From assembly GCA_018380195.1 (NCBI GenBank), contig JAGZUC010000028.1, positions 1-30,346 on the forward strand: 30,346 bases of DNA, given 5' to 3'. Positions 16,503 through 23,437 of the stretch are shown here, piece by piece. The stretch's first letter is position 1; each line of letters starts with the position of its first letter. The notes under the pieces are model-generated. The model was not told where the DNA came from. It saw only the letters and a program-made list of their open reading frames with translations, and did not search any database. The position numbers and the translations under genes are program-made. Origin of the DNA: Collinsella sp. GTDB taxonomy: Bacteria > Actinomycetota > Coriobacteriia > Coriobacteriales > Coriobacteriaceae.

Positions 16503-16543
16503 AAAGAAGCCTCGCAACGCGGCGGGCGGTGCGAGGCTTCTTT
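16503..16543 (-). terminator. Terminator after the aminotransferase gene
   Basis: Perfect 14-bp arms AAAGAAGCCTCGCA (16503-16516) and TGCGAGGCTTCTTT (16530-16543), with further A residues to the left that read as T on the minus strand. It lies 25 bp past the aminotransferase stop. Confidence 0.88.
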
Positions 16544-16568
16544 GGCTACTTTAGCTGCCGGGCCGTCC

Positions 16569-17750
16569 TTACCCGCGCGGCTTGATTTTATCACGTAGAG
16601 ACTTGAGGTTCTCCAGTGCCGCATTAAGCGTCTCGTTCCGCTTGGCAAAGTGGAAACGAATCAGATGGTTGACGGGCTCGCGGAAGAAGCTCGAGCCGGG
16701 CACTGCGCCCACGCCCACCTTAGACGCGAGATCCTCGCAGAATTCGAGGTCGCTGTCATAGCCAAACTCAGAGATGTCCATCATGACGTAGTAAGCGCCC
16801 TGCGGCACGTTGTGCTCAAGACCGATGCTATCGAGCCCCTGGCAGAACAGGTCGCGCTTGGCGGTGTAGAGGTCGAGGACCTCCTGGTAATAGCTGTCGT
16901 CGAAGTTGAGGGCGGTGACGACAGCTTCCTGCAGGGGAGCGGCGGCACCCACGGTGAGGAAGTCGTGGACCTTCTTGATGCGCTCGGTGATCTGGGCCGG
17001 GGCAATGGTGTAGCCAAGACGCCAGCCGGTGATGGAGTACGTCTTAGACAGCGAACTACAGCTGATGGTTCGCTCGAACATGCCGGGCAGCGTGGCCATA
17101 TAGACGTGCTCGTGGGGCGCGTAGACGATGTGCTCGTATACCTCGTCGGTAATGCAGTAGGCGTCGTACTTTTTGCAGAGGTCGGCGATAAAGGTGAGCT
17201 CCTCGCGCGTAAAGACCTTGCCGCAGGGGTTGGAAGGGTTGCACAGGACGATGGCCTTGGGGTCGTTGTCGCGGAAGGCCGCCTCGAGTGTCTCGCGGTC
17301 AAAGTCGAATGTGGGCGGGTTGAGCGGCACGTAGATGGGCTCGGCACCCGAAAGGATCGTGTCGGCGCCGTAGTTCTCGTAGAACGGCGAGAAGATGACG
17401 ACCTTATCGCCGGGGTTCGTGACCGTCATCATGGCGGCCATCATGGCCTCGGTGGAGCCGCAGGTGACTACGATATTCTCGTTGGGGTTCACCGGCATGC
17501 CCATAAAGTGCTCCTGTTTGGCGGCAAGCGCCTCGCGCATGGCCTGGGAGCCCCAGGTGATGGAGTACTGGTGATAGAGCGGCTTGGGATCGGCGGCGAT
17601 GGTGCTGAGGCTATCGAGCAGCTGCGCCGGGGGATTGAAGTCAGGGAAGCCCTGCGAGAGATTGACAGCGCCGTACTTATTGGAGATGCGTGTCATGCGG
17701 CGGATGACCGAATCGGTAAATCTTGCCGTGCGGTTGGAGAGTTCTTTCAT
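16569..17750 (-). CDS. PLP-dependent class I aminotransferase, KAT/YbdL-like
   Basis: The 393-residue fold-type I enzyme has VNLSQGFPDFNPP (about residues 29-41), a signature of the kynurenine/glutamine-transaminase-K and methionine-aminotransferase (YbdL) subgroup. It also has NPSNPCGK (171-178), TDEVYEH (201-207), the PLP lysine Lys236 in SSLSKTYSITGWRLGY, and a C-terminal LIRFHFAK containing the substrate carboxylate Arg. Likely reactions are transamination of methionine, glutamine or aromatic amino acids; which one is not determinable. The start at 17750 follows GAAAGGA. It is monocistronic by its own terminator; the tRNA cluster starts 165 bp upstream on the other strand. Confidence 0.92.
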   Translation of the reverse strand: MKELSNRTARFTDSVIRRMTRISNKYGAVNLSQGFPDFNPPAQLLDSLSTIAADPKPLYHQYSITWGSQAMREALAAKQEHFMGMPVNPNENIVVTCGSTEAMMAAMMTVTNPGDKVVIFSPFYENYGADTILSGAEPIYVPLNPPTFDFDRETLEAAFRDNDPKAIVLCNPSNPCGKVFTREELTFIADLCKKYDAYCITDEVYEHIVYAPHEHVYMATLPGMFERTISCSSLSKTYSITGWRLGYTIAPAQITERIKKVHDFLTVGAAAPLQEAVVTALNFDDSYYQEVLDLYTAKRDLFCQGLDSIGLEHNVPQGAYYVMMDISEFGYDSDLEFCEDLASKVGVGAVPGSSFFREPVNHLIRFHFAKRNETLNAALENLKSLRDKIKPRG

Positions 17751-17860
17751 GACGGTCCTTTCGAGGATTTGCAGTGGGGCAAGTTTACTCCTATGAAACC
17801 GGTGGGATTTGCTCGAAATGGTCTCGAAAAACTCTTTTCAAAATTCTTGAAAATTGGGGC

Positions 17861-17889
17861 TTGCATCGCGTGGCGTTCCTTGCAATAAT
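17861..17889 (+). promoter_or_regulatory. Candidate promoter of the tRNA-His/Lys cluster
   Basis: TTGCAT (17861-17866), a 17-bp spacer, and AATAAT (17884-17889), about 26 bp before tRNA-His. One promoter could serve all three tRNAs. Confidence 0.6.
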
Positions 17890-17915
17890 AGTCGAGCGCG
17901 AAGCGCACAGGACAC

Positions 17916-17993
17916 GGTGGGTGTAGCTCAGTTGGCTAGAGCGACGGGTTGTGGTCCCGTAGGTCGAGGGTTCGAGTCCCTTTACCCACCCCA
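17916..17993 (+). tRNA. tRNA-His (anticodon GTG)
   Basis: Cloverleaf with anticodon stem ACGGG/CCCGT around TTGTGGT, anticodon GTG. The acceptor stem is eight pairs long when the extra 5' G (17916) is paired with C at 17990, the G-1:C73 identity element of tRNA-His. CCA is encoded at 17991-17993. Confidence 0.96.
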
Positions 17994-18015
17994 GTTCTTG
18001 CTTCGTGTTGATATC

Positions 18016-18091
18016 GGGTCGTTAGCTCAGTTGGTAGAGCAGGGGACTCTTAATCCCAAGGTCCAGGGTTCGACCCCCTGACGGCCCACCA
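18016..18091 (+). tRNA. tRNA-Lys (anticodon CTT), copy 1
   Basis: 76-nt cloverleaf with acceptor GGGTCGT/ACGGCCC, loop CTCTTAA with anticodon CTT (AAG codon), and an encoded CCA. Identical in sequence to the copy at 18135. The first anticodon-stem pair is a G-A mismatch in both copies. Confidence 0.95.
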
Positions 18092-18104
18092 CACGATATC
18101 TCCT

Positions 18105-18130
18105 CTAAAGTCCTCCACAACGGACTTTAG
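18105..18130 (+). other. Hairpin between the two tRNA-Lys genes
   Basis: Perfect 9-bp arms CTAAAGTCC and GGACTTTAG with an 8-nt loop and no T-tract. A processing signal or spacer hairpin in a shared precursor is likelier than a terminator. Confidence 0.5.
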
Positions 18131-18134
18131 CTTT

Positions 18135-18210
18135 GGGTCGTTAGCTCAGTTGGTAGAGCAGGGGACTCTTAATCCCAAGGTCCAGGGTTCGACCCCCTGA
18201 CGGCCCACCA
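18135..18210 (+). tRNA. tRNA-Lys (anticodon CTT), copy 2
   Basis: Exact duplicate of the tRNA-Lys at 18016, CCA encoded. Its 3' end is repeated once more as a fragment at 18368, so this is the tRNA at which a past recombination appears to have occurred. Confidence 0.95.
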
Positions 18211-18219
18211 AAGTATGTT

Positions 18220-18250
18220 AAAGCGACTGGCTTCGGCCGGTCGCTTTTTT
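18220..18250 (+). terminator. Terminator after tRNA-Lys copy 2
   Basis: 11-bp stem AAGCGACTGGC with GCCGGTCGCTT (one G-T), tetraloop TTCG, then a T run. Confidence 0.9.
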
Positions 18251-18286
18251 GTTGACCTTTCATGGGGTCGAACCCGAAAGGGCGCG
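18251..18286. repeat. 36-bp post-terminator box, copy 1
   Basis: Begins GTTGACCT and ends GGCGCG; 33 of 36 positions match 18430-18465. It contains GGGGTCGAACCC, the exact reverse complement of 12 nt of the tRNA-Lys T-arm. Each copy directly follows a terminator hairpin. Confidence 0.75.
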
Positions 18287-18367
18287 TAGCTGGGAAAACG
18301 CGTAAGCATTTGCCAGCGCAGCGCGCAAGGCGCCTTGGCGCCGCAGCGGTCGCCTGCGCAGCAGGCT

Positions 18368-18390
18368 GACCCCCTGACGGCCCACCAAAG
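18368..18390 (+). repeat. tRNA-Lys 3'-end remnant (possible att-like repeat)
   Basis: The 23 nt match the last 20 nt of tRNA-Lys plus the AAG that follows copy 2 (18191-18213). The 5' two-thirds of a tRNA is absent; a GC-rich stretch with AAGGCGCCTTGGCGCC precedes it. A direct repeat of a tRNA 3' end is what an integrated element leaves, but no integrase gene is present. Confidence 0.7.
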
Positions 18391-18397
18391 CAAGTTT

Positions 18398-18429
18398 AGA
18401 CGGTCAACGAGAGTTGGCCGTCTTTTTTT
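18398..18429 (+). terminator. Terminator after tRNA-Lys remnant
   Basis: 11-bp stem AGACGGTCAAC with GTTGGCCGTCT (one G-T), GAGA tetraloop, then seven T. Same geometry as the terminator at 18220 but different sequence. Confidence 0.88.
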
Positions 18430-18465
18430 GTTGACCTCGCATGGGGTCGAACCCGAAAAGGCGCG
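18430..18465. repeat. 36-bp post-terminator box, copy 2
   Basis: Second copy of the box at 18251-18286, again immediately after a terminator. It ends 7 bp before the stop of the DinD-like gene. Confidence 0.75.
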
Positions 18466-18472
18466 GCCGCTT

Positions 18473-19333
18473 TCACAGATCGAGCCTACCCTGGGGATCG
18501 GTAAAACCGTCAGTACCCTCCTTGAGTTTCTTCTCGTCTGCCTTCACGCGACGCTCGAGCTTTTTTGTATCCTCGGCAGGCGGTAGGTTCTCGGGGACAA
18601 TTCCGCGGTCGATGAGGCTGCCACGCACGCTTGTGTTGTTCTCGACGTGCTCTTGCTTGATCTGGTCCAGACCGTACAGGTCGTGTTCCTCGGCGTTGAA
18701 GGCCGTCATCGAGTTCGTAAGGTCCTTTGCTTTGATGAGGACATCGGCTAACCTGTCCGCCAATGCCGCGCTCTTGGGTACGCCGAGCTGCTGCTTCATT
18801 TCCGCCGTGCTTCTGCCGCCGAATAACGCTTCATCGCCCTTCGACTTGATGATCGCGAATCCTTTGGAGTCAACGCCGCGTTTGAACGCAATACCCGAGA
18901 GCTGTTTCTCTGAATCGGATAGCGAGTGGCGCGCCTGCAAGCGCAGAATCTCTGCGAAGCGCTGCTCTATGAGCTCTTGGCGGCGCGTCTGCACGGCAAA
19001 GTATGCCTGCGCGAGCGCGATCTCCGGCTTGTTTGGATCTCCGTTTTGGGCGATTAAATAGCATGCGTAGCGCGTAAGTTTGTAGTCTTTAACCGCGCGA
19101 GCGGCGACACCGGCAGTTACCATTTTCGTGGTGTCACGAAAATGGGAATCAACTGGAGTTTTGTTTGTTTCGCACGAGACTTTTGCCCTCTTAACAACTT
19201 CGGCGAAGTTCTCCCATCGAGTGTACCCCATGGGTTCCATTAAATCGCGTGCGAGCCAATATTCAACGCCGTCTTCCACATTGGCGTAGCTATCAAGTTC
19301 GACACGCCACTTCTCGATATCTCTACTGTCCAT
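18473..19333 (-). CDS. dinD: DinD-like DNA-damage-inducible protein (BRO-N type)
   Basis: The 286-residue protein matches DinD of E. coli in layout. A BRO-N-like N-terminal domain (about residues 1-100) carries VEYWLARDLMEPMGYTRWENF and TRYACYLIAQNGDPNKPEIALAQAYFAVQTR. The C-terminal part is helical, with IKSKGDEALFGG, and ends in a Lys/Glu-rich tail. In E. coli DinD is LexA-controlled and inhibits RecA filaments. No clear actinobacterial or E. coli SOS box is visible upstream here. The start at 19333 has a strong AGGAGGAG. The gene lies directly behind a tRNA-Lys remnant, as accessory cargo often does; DinD/BRO genes are frequent on phages and islands. It could be a phage antirepressor relative instead. 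Confidence 0.85.
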   Translation of the reverse strand: MDSRDIEKWRVELDSYANVEDGVEYWLARDLMEPMGYTRWENFAEVVKRAKVSCETNKTPVDSHFRDTTKMVTAGVAARAVKDYKLTRYACYLIAQNGDPNKPEIALAQAYFAVQTRRQELIEQRFAEILRLQARHSLSDSEKQLSGIAFKRGVDSKGFAIIKSKGDEALFGGRSTAEMKQQLGVPKSAALADRLADVLIKAKDLTNSMTAFNAEEHDLYGLDQIKQEHVENNTSVRGSLIDRGIVPENLPPAEDTKKLERRVKADEKKLKEGTDGFTDPQGRLDL

Positions 19334-19416
19334 ATCTCCTCCTCGCTGGTCTATTGTCTATGCGGGCTTTGCCCACTCTGTATTCAGAATAAGGATACGC
19401 TGCCGTGCGGACACGA

Positions 19417-19452
19417 ATGGGCCCCGTGCCACCTCGAGCTCACGGGGCCCAT
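19417..19452. terminator. GC-rich hairpin between dinD and the flavoprotein gene
   Basis: 12-bp perfect arms ATGGGCCCCGTG (19417-19428) and CACGGGGCCCAT (19441-19452). It sits 42 bp past the flavoprotein stop but has no T-tract, so intrinsic termination is uncertain. Confidence 0.5.
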
Positions 19453-19494
19453 GGATATCGATTGGTTGTGTTCTGCTTTAGATAGGTGTCCGGT

Positions 19495-21021
19495 TTAATC
19501 CGCTCGATAGTGCGACCCGAGACTTTCAGTTCGCTTGCGCATGGCTTTGACCATTTCCTGTGCTAGTCGAATCTGCGACTGTAGGCGGGCGAGGGCTGCG
19601 ATCTCGCTGTCCTGGGCTTTCTGTGTGCTCAAGGTCGTTGCCTCTGTCTTCAAGCCCTCAAGCTCGTGTAGTGCCTCGGATAGGCCCGTCTCGGTGCGGT
19701 TGATCATGCAATGGGTACTCATCGTGTGCTTAAGGCTGCGTGTCAAGCGTTCGGCGACTGTTGTGGCAATGCCGTACTGGGGGAGGGCGATATCCGCCTT
19801 TGGGGCCACCTCAGGTTCATTCTGTGCTGTCTGGGCTGCCGATGTGCCCGCGATGCGCCCAAACACGATGCCGTTGGCGCTTGACAGGCCACCAATGCGA
19901 TCGGCCCCGTGCATGCCGCCTGTCGCCTCGCCACAGGCGTAGAGGCCCTCGACGCCCGTGTACGCGGTCTTGTCGATTCTGATGCCGCCGTTGGCGGCGT
20001 GGGCATACATCGCAACGCGCATCTCGTCAGCCGGGGCGATGCCGTGCTCGTCTTGTAGCCAGGCGGCAAAGGTTTGCACAAACTCGGGAACGTCCTCGCG
20101 GGGGAAGTTGTAGTGGAGTGCCAGGCCTTCGGCACCCGCTTGATCGATGGCAAGATCGATGGCGCGGGACGCCAAGCGCGAGGTGAAAGGACCATATCCG
20201 GAGCGCTGCTCAAGCAGGTCGTCCAGTTTTTCGTCGGCAATATCGACTGGTTGGTCAAACATGACGTAGCGCCAGGTCTTCTCGTTAAAGACAAGGTTGC
20301 GCTTGGGCTCAATGAAGCCGGGCATCATTTGCATGAACTCTATATTAGTGAGCGTTGCGCCGTGTGCCAGCGCGATGGCCTGCGAGGAGCTGAGCACGTC
20401 GGCGGAAGTGAGGCTTCGCTCGAACAGGCCACCCGTGCCGCCCGCAGCGATGATGGTGGCCTTGGCTGCCATAGGTACGAGATGCTTGTTTGTGCGGTCG
20501 TAGAGCGTGGCGCCGACAATCTTTCCGGGCGTGTCCTCAATAAGGTCGATAAGCTCGTGGCGGGGAAGCAGGCGAATGCCGAGAGACTCGATCTGGGCCG
20601 CACACGCGTCCTCAAGGGGCTTGCGAGTGAGGCCGCGCCATTTGCGTGTCTTATGGTCAAAGCAGGGGATAAATTGCTTTTGCTGGGCGCTCTCGGCACT
20701 TTGCGGACGTTGGAGTTCAACACCCAGCTCCCGTTCGAGCCATGTAATTGCCCGGGGAATGCCGTGGACGAACGTCTGGACGAGCTCGGGGTCGGCAACG
20801 CCGCCGCCCACGGCCGCGATAGTATCGATGAGGTCCTGTTCGTCGTCTTCGTCGACGGGGCAAATAAGGCCGAGGCCCCAGGTTCCGGGGAAGAAGCTCG
20901 ATCCACTCATAGTCTTGCCGGCGCTTGCCACAGTGACGGTTGCACCCGTGCGTGCCGCTTCGATGGCGGCGCAAAGGCCCGCAATGCCAGATCCAATTAC
21001 CAGTACATCAGTCGATTCCAT
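19495..21021 (-). CDS. FAD-dependent oxidoreductase, fumarate reductase/NadB superfamily
   Basis: The 508-residue flavoprotein opens with the dinucleotide-binding fold DVLVIGSGIAGLCAAIEAA (about residues 5-23). It continues with TIIAAGGTGGLF (about 200), and near the C-terminus has YACGEATGGMHGADRIGGLSSANG, typical of the FAD_binding_2 group that includes fumarate reductases and L-aspartate oxidase. A helical C-terminal domain with MINRTETGL follows. It lacks the HSxxAxGG pattern of true L-aspartate oxidase, so NadB is not assigned. No Tat or Sec signal is visible, so it should be cytosolic. The start at 21021 follows AAAGGAA; an upstream in-frame extension has no ribosome binding site. No partner iron-sulfur or membrane subunit lies next to it, and its electron donor is unknown. 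Confidence 0.82.
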   Translation of the reverse strand: MESTDVLVIGSGIAGLCAAIEAARTGATVTVASAGKTMSGSSFFPGTWGLGLICPVDEDDEQDLIDTIAAVGGGVADPELVQTFVHGIPRAITWLERELGVELQRPQSAESAQQKQFIPCFDHKTRKWRGLTRKPLEDACAAQIESLGIRLLPRHELIDLIEDTPGKIVGATLYDRTNKHLVPMAAKATIIAAGGTGGLFERSLTSADVLSSSQAIALAHGATLTNIEFMQMMPGFIEPKRNLVFNEKTWRYVMFDQPVDIADEKLDDLLEQRSGYGPFTSRLASRAIDLAIDQAGAEGLALHYNFPREDVPEFVQTFAAWLQDEHGIAPADEMRVAMYAHAANGGIRIDKTAYTGVEGLYACGEATGGMHGADRIGGLSSANGIVFGRIAGTSAAQTAQNEPEVAPKADIALPQYGIATTVAERLTRSLKHTMSTHCMINRTETGLSEALHELEGLKTEATTLSTQKAQDSEIAALARLQSQIRLAQEMVKAMRKRTESLGSHYRAD

Positions 21022-21214
21022 CGGATTCCTTTCTCGTCCGGCGCATTGTCGCACGGGTGATCGGCAATGGGGCCGCAAAGACTCGGCAAATCGGTAAAGG
21101 GCAAATATGGCAGGTGGGCGTCATGGACGCTCTGACGTTCCATCTCGTCACATCTCGTATTTTGCCCCTGCTGATATATCGGCATTAGCTACCCTGCGAC
21201 AGGGCAAACAAAAA

Positions 21215-21242
21215 GAGCCGCTACCCGGGTGGGTAGCGGCTC
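21215..21242 (-). terminator. Terminator of the NifU-like/GGGtGRT unit
   Basis: 12-bp perfect arms GAGCCGCTACCC and GGGTAGCGGCTC around GGGT; the AAAAA to the left reads as a T run on the minus strand. It lies 35 bp after the GGGtGRT stop. Confidence 0.9.
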
Positions 21243-21276
21243 CAAGCTCAACTATACGAGCATCGCGCGGGCGCGA

Positions 21277-22281
21277 TTAGGCCTTGAGGGCCTCCTCGAC
21301 GGCGACAGCGCAGGCGACGGTGGCACCGACCATGGGGTTGTTACCCATGCCGATGAGACCCATCATGTCAACGTGCGCAGGCACGGAGGAAGAACCGGCG
21401 AACTGGGCGTCGGAGTGCATGCGGCCCATGGTGTCGGTCATGCCGTAAGAGGCAGGGCCGGCGCCCATGTTGTCCGGGTGCAGGGTACGGCCAGTGCCGC
21501 CACCAGAAGCGACGGAGAAGTACTTCTTGCCAGCCTCGATGCGCTCCTTCTTGTAGGTGCCAGCGACGGGGTGCTGGAAGCGCGTGGGGTTGGTGGAGTT
21601 ACCGGTGATCGAGATGTCGACGTTCTCGTGCCACATGATGGCAACGCCCTCGCGGACGTCGTCGGAGCCGTAGCAGTTAACGGCAGCGCGGGGACCATCG
21701 GAGTAGGGGATGGTCTCGACGACCTTGAGCTCGCCCGTGTAGTAGTCGAACTGGGTCTTCACATAGGTGAAGCCGTTGATGCGGGCGATGATCTGGGCGG
21801 CGTCCTTGCCCAGACCGTTGAGGATAACGCGCAGCGGCTTCTTGCGAGCCTTGTTGGCGTTCAGAGCAAGACCGATAGCGCCCTCGGCGGCAGCGAAGGA
21901 CTCGTGGCCGGCCAGGAAGGCGAAGCACTCGGTGTCGTCGGAGAGCAGCATAGCGCCCAGGTTGCCGTGGCCCAGACCGACCTTACGGTCCTCGGCGACG
22001 GAGCCGGGAACGGTGAAGGCCTGGATGCCCTCGCCGATGATGGCGGCAGCCTCAGAAGCGGACTTGGCGCCACGCTTGACAGCGAGAGCGCAACCGAGGG
22101 TGTAGGCCCACTCGGCGTTCTGGAAGGCGATGGACTGGGTGTTGTTGACGATCTCACGCGGGTTGAAGCCCTTGTCGGTGCAGATCTGCAGAGCTTCCTC
22201 GAGGGAGGCGATGCCGTTGTCGGCGAGGCACTTGTTGATCTTGTCAGCGCGGCGCTCGTAACCTTCGAACGTAACAGTCAT
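21277..22281 (-). CDS. GGGtGRT protein
   Basis: The 334-residue protein carries the family's namesake motif GGGTGRT at residues 260-266, followed by HPDNMGAGPASYG, and ends with MGLIGMGNNPMVGATVACAVAVEEAL. GGGtGRT proteins are a conserved family of anaerobic bacteria whose biochemical role is, to my knowledge, undetermined; they occur beside an IscU/NifU-like scaffold, as here. The start at 22281 follows GGGAGGG. It is 18 bp downstream of the scaffold gene and clearly in one operon. The third-codon GC bias is strong and the wording regular, as in well-expressed genes. It has only four or so scattered cysteines (for example Cys18, Cys34, Cys64), so it is not itself an obvious cluster protein. 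Confidence 0.9.
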   Translation of the reverse strand: MTVTFEGYERRADKINKCLADNGIASLEEALQICTDKGFNPREIVNNTQSIAFQNAEWAYTLGCALAVKRGAKSASEAAAIIGEGIQAFTVPGSVAEDRKVGLGHGNLGAMLLSDDTECFAFLAGHESFAAAEGAIGLALNANKARKKPLRVILNGLGKDAAQIIARINGFTYVKTQFDYYTGELKVVETIPYSDGPRAAVNCYGSDDVREGVAIMWHENVDISITGNSTNPTRFQHPVAGTYKKERIEAGKKYFSVASGGGTGRTLHPDNMGAGPASYGMTDTMGRMHSDAQFAGSSSVPAHVDMMGLIGMGNNPMVGATVACAVAVEEALKA

Positions 22282-22299
22282 AGTTATTTCCCTCCCTTT

Positions 22300-23034
22300 C
22301 TACTCGTGAACCGGGAACACGCTGGCGACGGAGTGAGTCTCCTCGTCGGTGCGCGGGTCGATGTACTTGGCAGCGTTCTCCCACTGACCATAGTGGCCCA
22401 TAGCGCCAGCGATGGCCTCCTCGGGGGTCTTGCCGGCCTTGACGGCGTCGGTAAACTTGCCGAGGTTCAGGAACTCGAATGCGATGATCTCGTTCTTGTC
22501 GTTGAGAGCCATGCGGGTGACGTAGCCCTGAGCGAGCTCGAGGTAACGAGCGCCCTTGGCCTTGGTGCCGAACATGGTGCCGACCTGAGAGCGAAGGCCC
22601 TTGCCGAGGTCGTCGAGGGAGGCGCCCACGGGCAGACCGCCCTCGGAGAACGCGGTCTGGCTGCGGCCGTAAACGATCTGCAGGAAGATCTCGCGCATAG
22701 CAACGTTGATGGCGTCGCAGACGAGGTCGGTGTTGAGGGCCTCGAGGATGGTCTTACCGGGAAGGATCTCGGAAGCCATGGCGGCAGAGTGGGTCATGCC
22801 CGAGCAGCCGATGGTCTCAACGAGGGCCTCCTCGATGATGCCGTCCTTGACGTTCAGCGTGAGCTTGCAGGCGCCCTGCTGAGGTGCGCACCAACCCACA
22901 CCGTGCGTAAGACCGGAGATGTCGGAAATCTCCTTAGCCTGGACCCACTTGCCCTCCTCGGGGATGGGTGCGGGGCCGTGGTATGCACCCTTGGCAACGG
23001 GGCACATGTTCTCCACTTCCTGTGAGTACTGCAT
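22300..23034 (-). CDS. NifU/IscU-like iron-sulfur scaffold partner of GGGtGRT
   Basis: The 244-residue protein has an IscU-like core at about residues 50-120: GACKLTLNVKDGIIEEA (Cys56), VETIGCSGMTHSAAMASEI (Cys77) and NTDLVCDAI (Cys106). These are spaced like the three ligand cysteines of IscU/SufU. Extra cysteines at 11 (ENMCPVAKG) and 49 (GVGWCAPQQG) and a C-terminal extension of about 90 residues set it apart from ordinary scaffolds. The start at 23034 follows GAGAGGAG; an in-frame extension upstream has no ribosome binding site. It is the first gene of the unit with GGGtGRT and lies about 1.3 kb from the SUF operon, which has its own scaffold SufU, so the two probably serve different targets. 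Confidence 0.88.
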   Translation of the reverse strand: MQYSQEVENMCPVAKGAYHGPAPIPEEGKWVQAKEISDISGLTHGVGWCAPQQGACKLTLNVKDGIIEEALVETIGCSGMTHSAAMASEILPGKTILEALNTDLVCDAINVAMREIFLQIVYGRSQTAFSEGGLPVGASLDDLGKGLRSQVGTMFGTKAKGARYLELAQGYVTRMALNDKNEIIAFEFLNLGKFTDAVKAGKTPEEAIAGAMGHYGQWENAAKYIDPRTDEETHSVASVFPVHE

Positions 23035-23437
23035 GCCTCTCCTCTCTATCGTGTTGGCGTCCCGTCTGGGGGTCGTGGCTGGCGATTGCCGGGCGACCCT
23101 TCGAAAGGGACATGACATGCAGCCCCTATAATACCGCGAAATGCACGGAATATTCGGCGAACGGCTCAGTTTTCGTAGCGAGAAGTCCGGAAGTTTTAAT
23201 TGAAACGGTTTAACGCTATGTTCTGTGGTCGCGAACTTCCGTAGAGGGGGTCCGTCTTTGGCAAGCTTTTGGTCAGCTCTTGTAAGCGTTGCAGGGGTTG
23301 ACCTGTTGCAACGGTGCCGTTCGCCGCCTGATTACTGCCTTTGGCCGCGCGAGTGTATTGTTTTGCGTGAATGTTTTGATGGCACGCTTCAATCGTGCTG
23401 TATTGGATGGCAAGCAGATCCCGGCGAAGGGAGCGCC
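23035..23437. other. Divergent spacer between scaffold and RAYT genes
   Basis: No gene is supported here. It contains an imperfect hairpin GGGTCG/CGACCC (23070-23099) in the leader of the scaffold gene, TATTAT on the minus strand near 23130 as a possible -10, a short palindrome AAACGGTTT near 23204, and an inverted repeat CGTTGCA/TGCAACG (23287-23313). Confidence 0.5.

Noticed and set aside
18169..18393. Minus-strand 74-codon frame with a repeated WWAVRGS segment
   Set aside because: The repeated peptide is just the antisense of the two tRNA-Lys 3' ends; it is not a protein repeat.
18220..18429. CRISPR-like or tandem repeat array near the tRNA-Lys genes
   Set aside because: Only two units exist, with a tRNA end and a terminator in each; spacing and content do not fit CRISPR, and no cas gene is present.
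19334..19416. SOS box upstream of the DinD-like gene
   Set aside because: Neither a GAAC-N4-GTTC nor a CTGT-N8-ACAG type site is present in the short upstream region.
19495..21021. L-aspartate oxidase (nadB) assignment
   Set aside because: The superfamily matches, but the catalytic-region pattern of NadB is missing and nadA/nadC are not adjacent.
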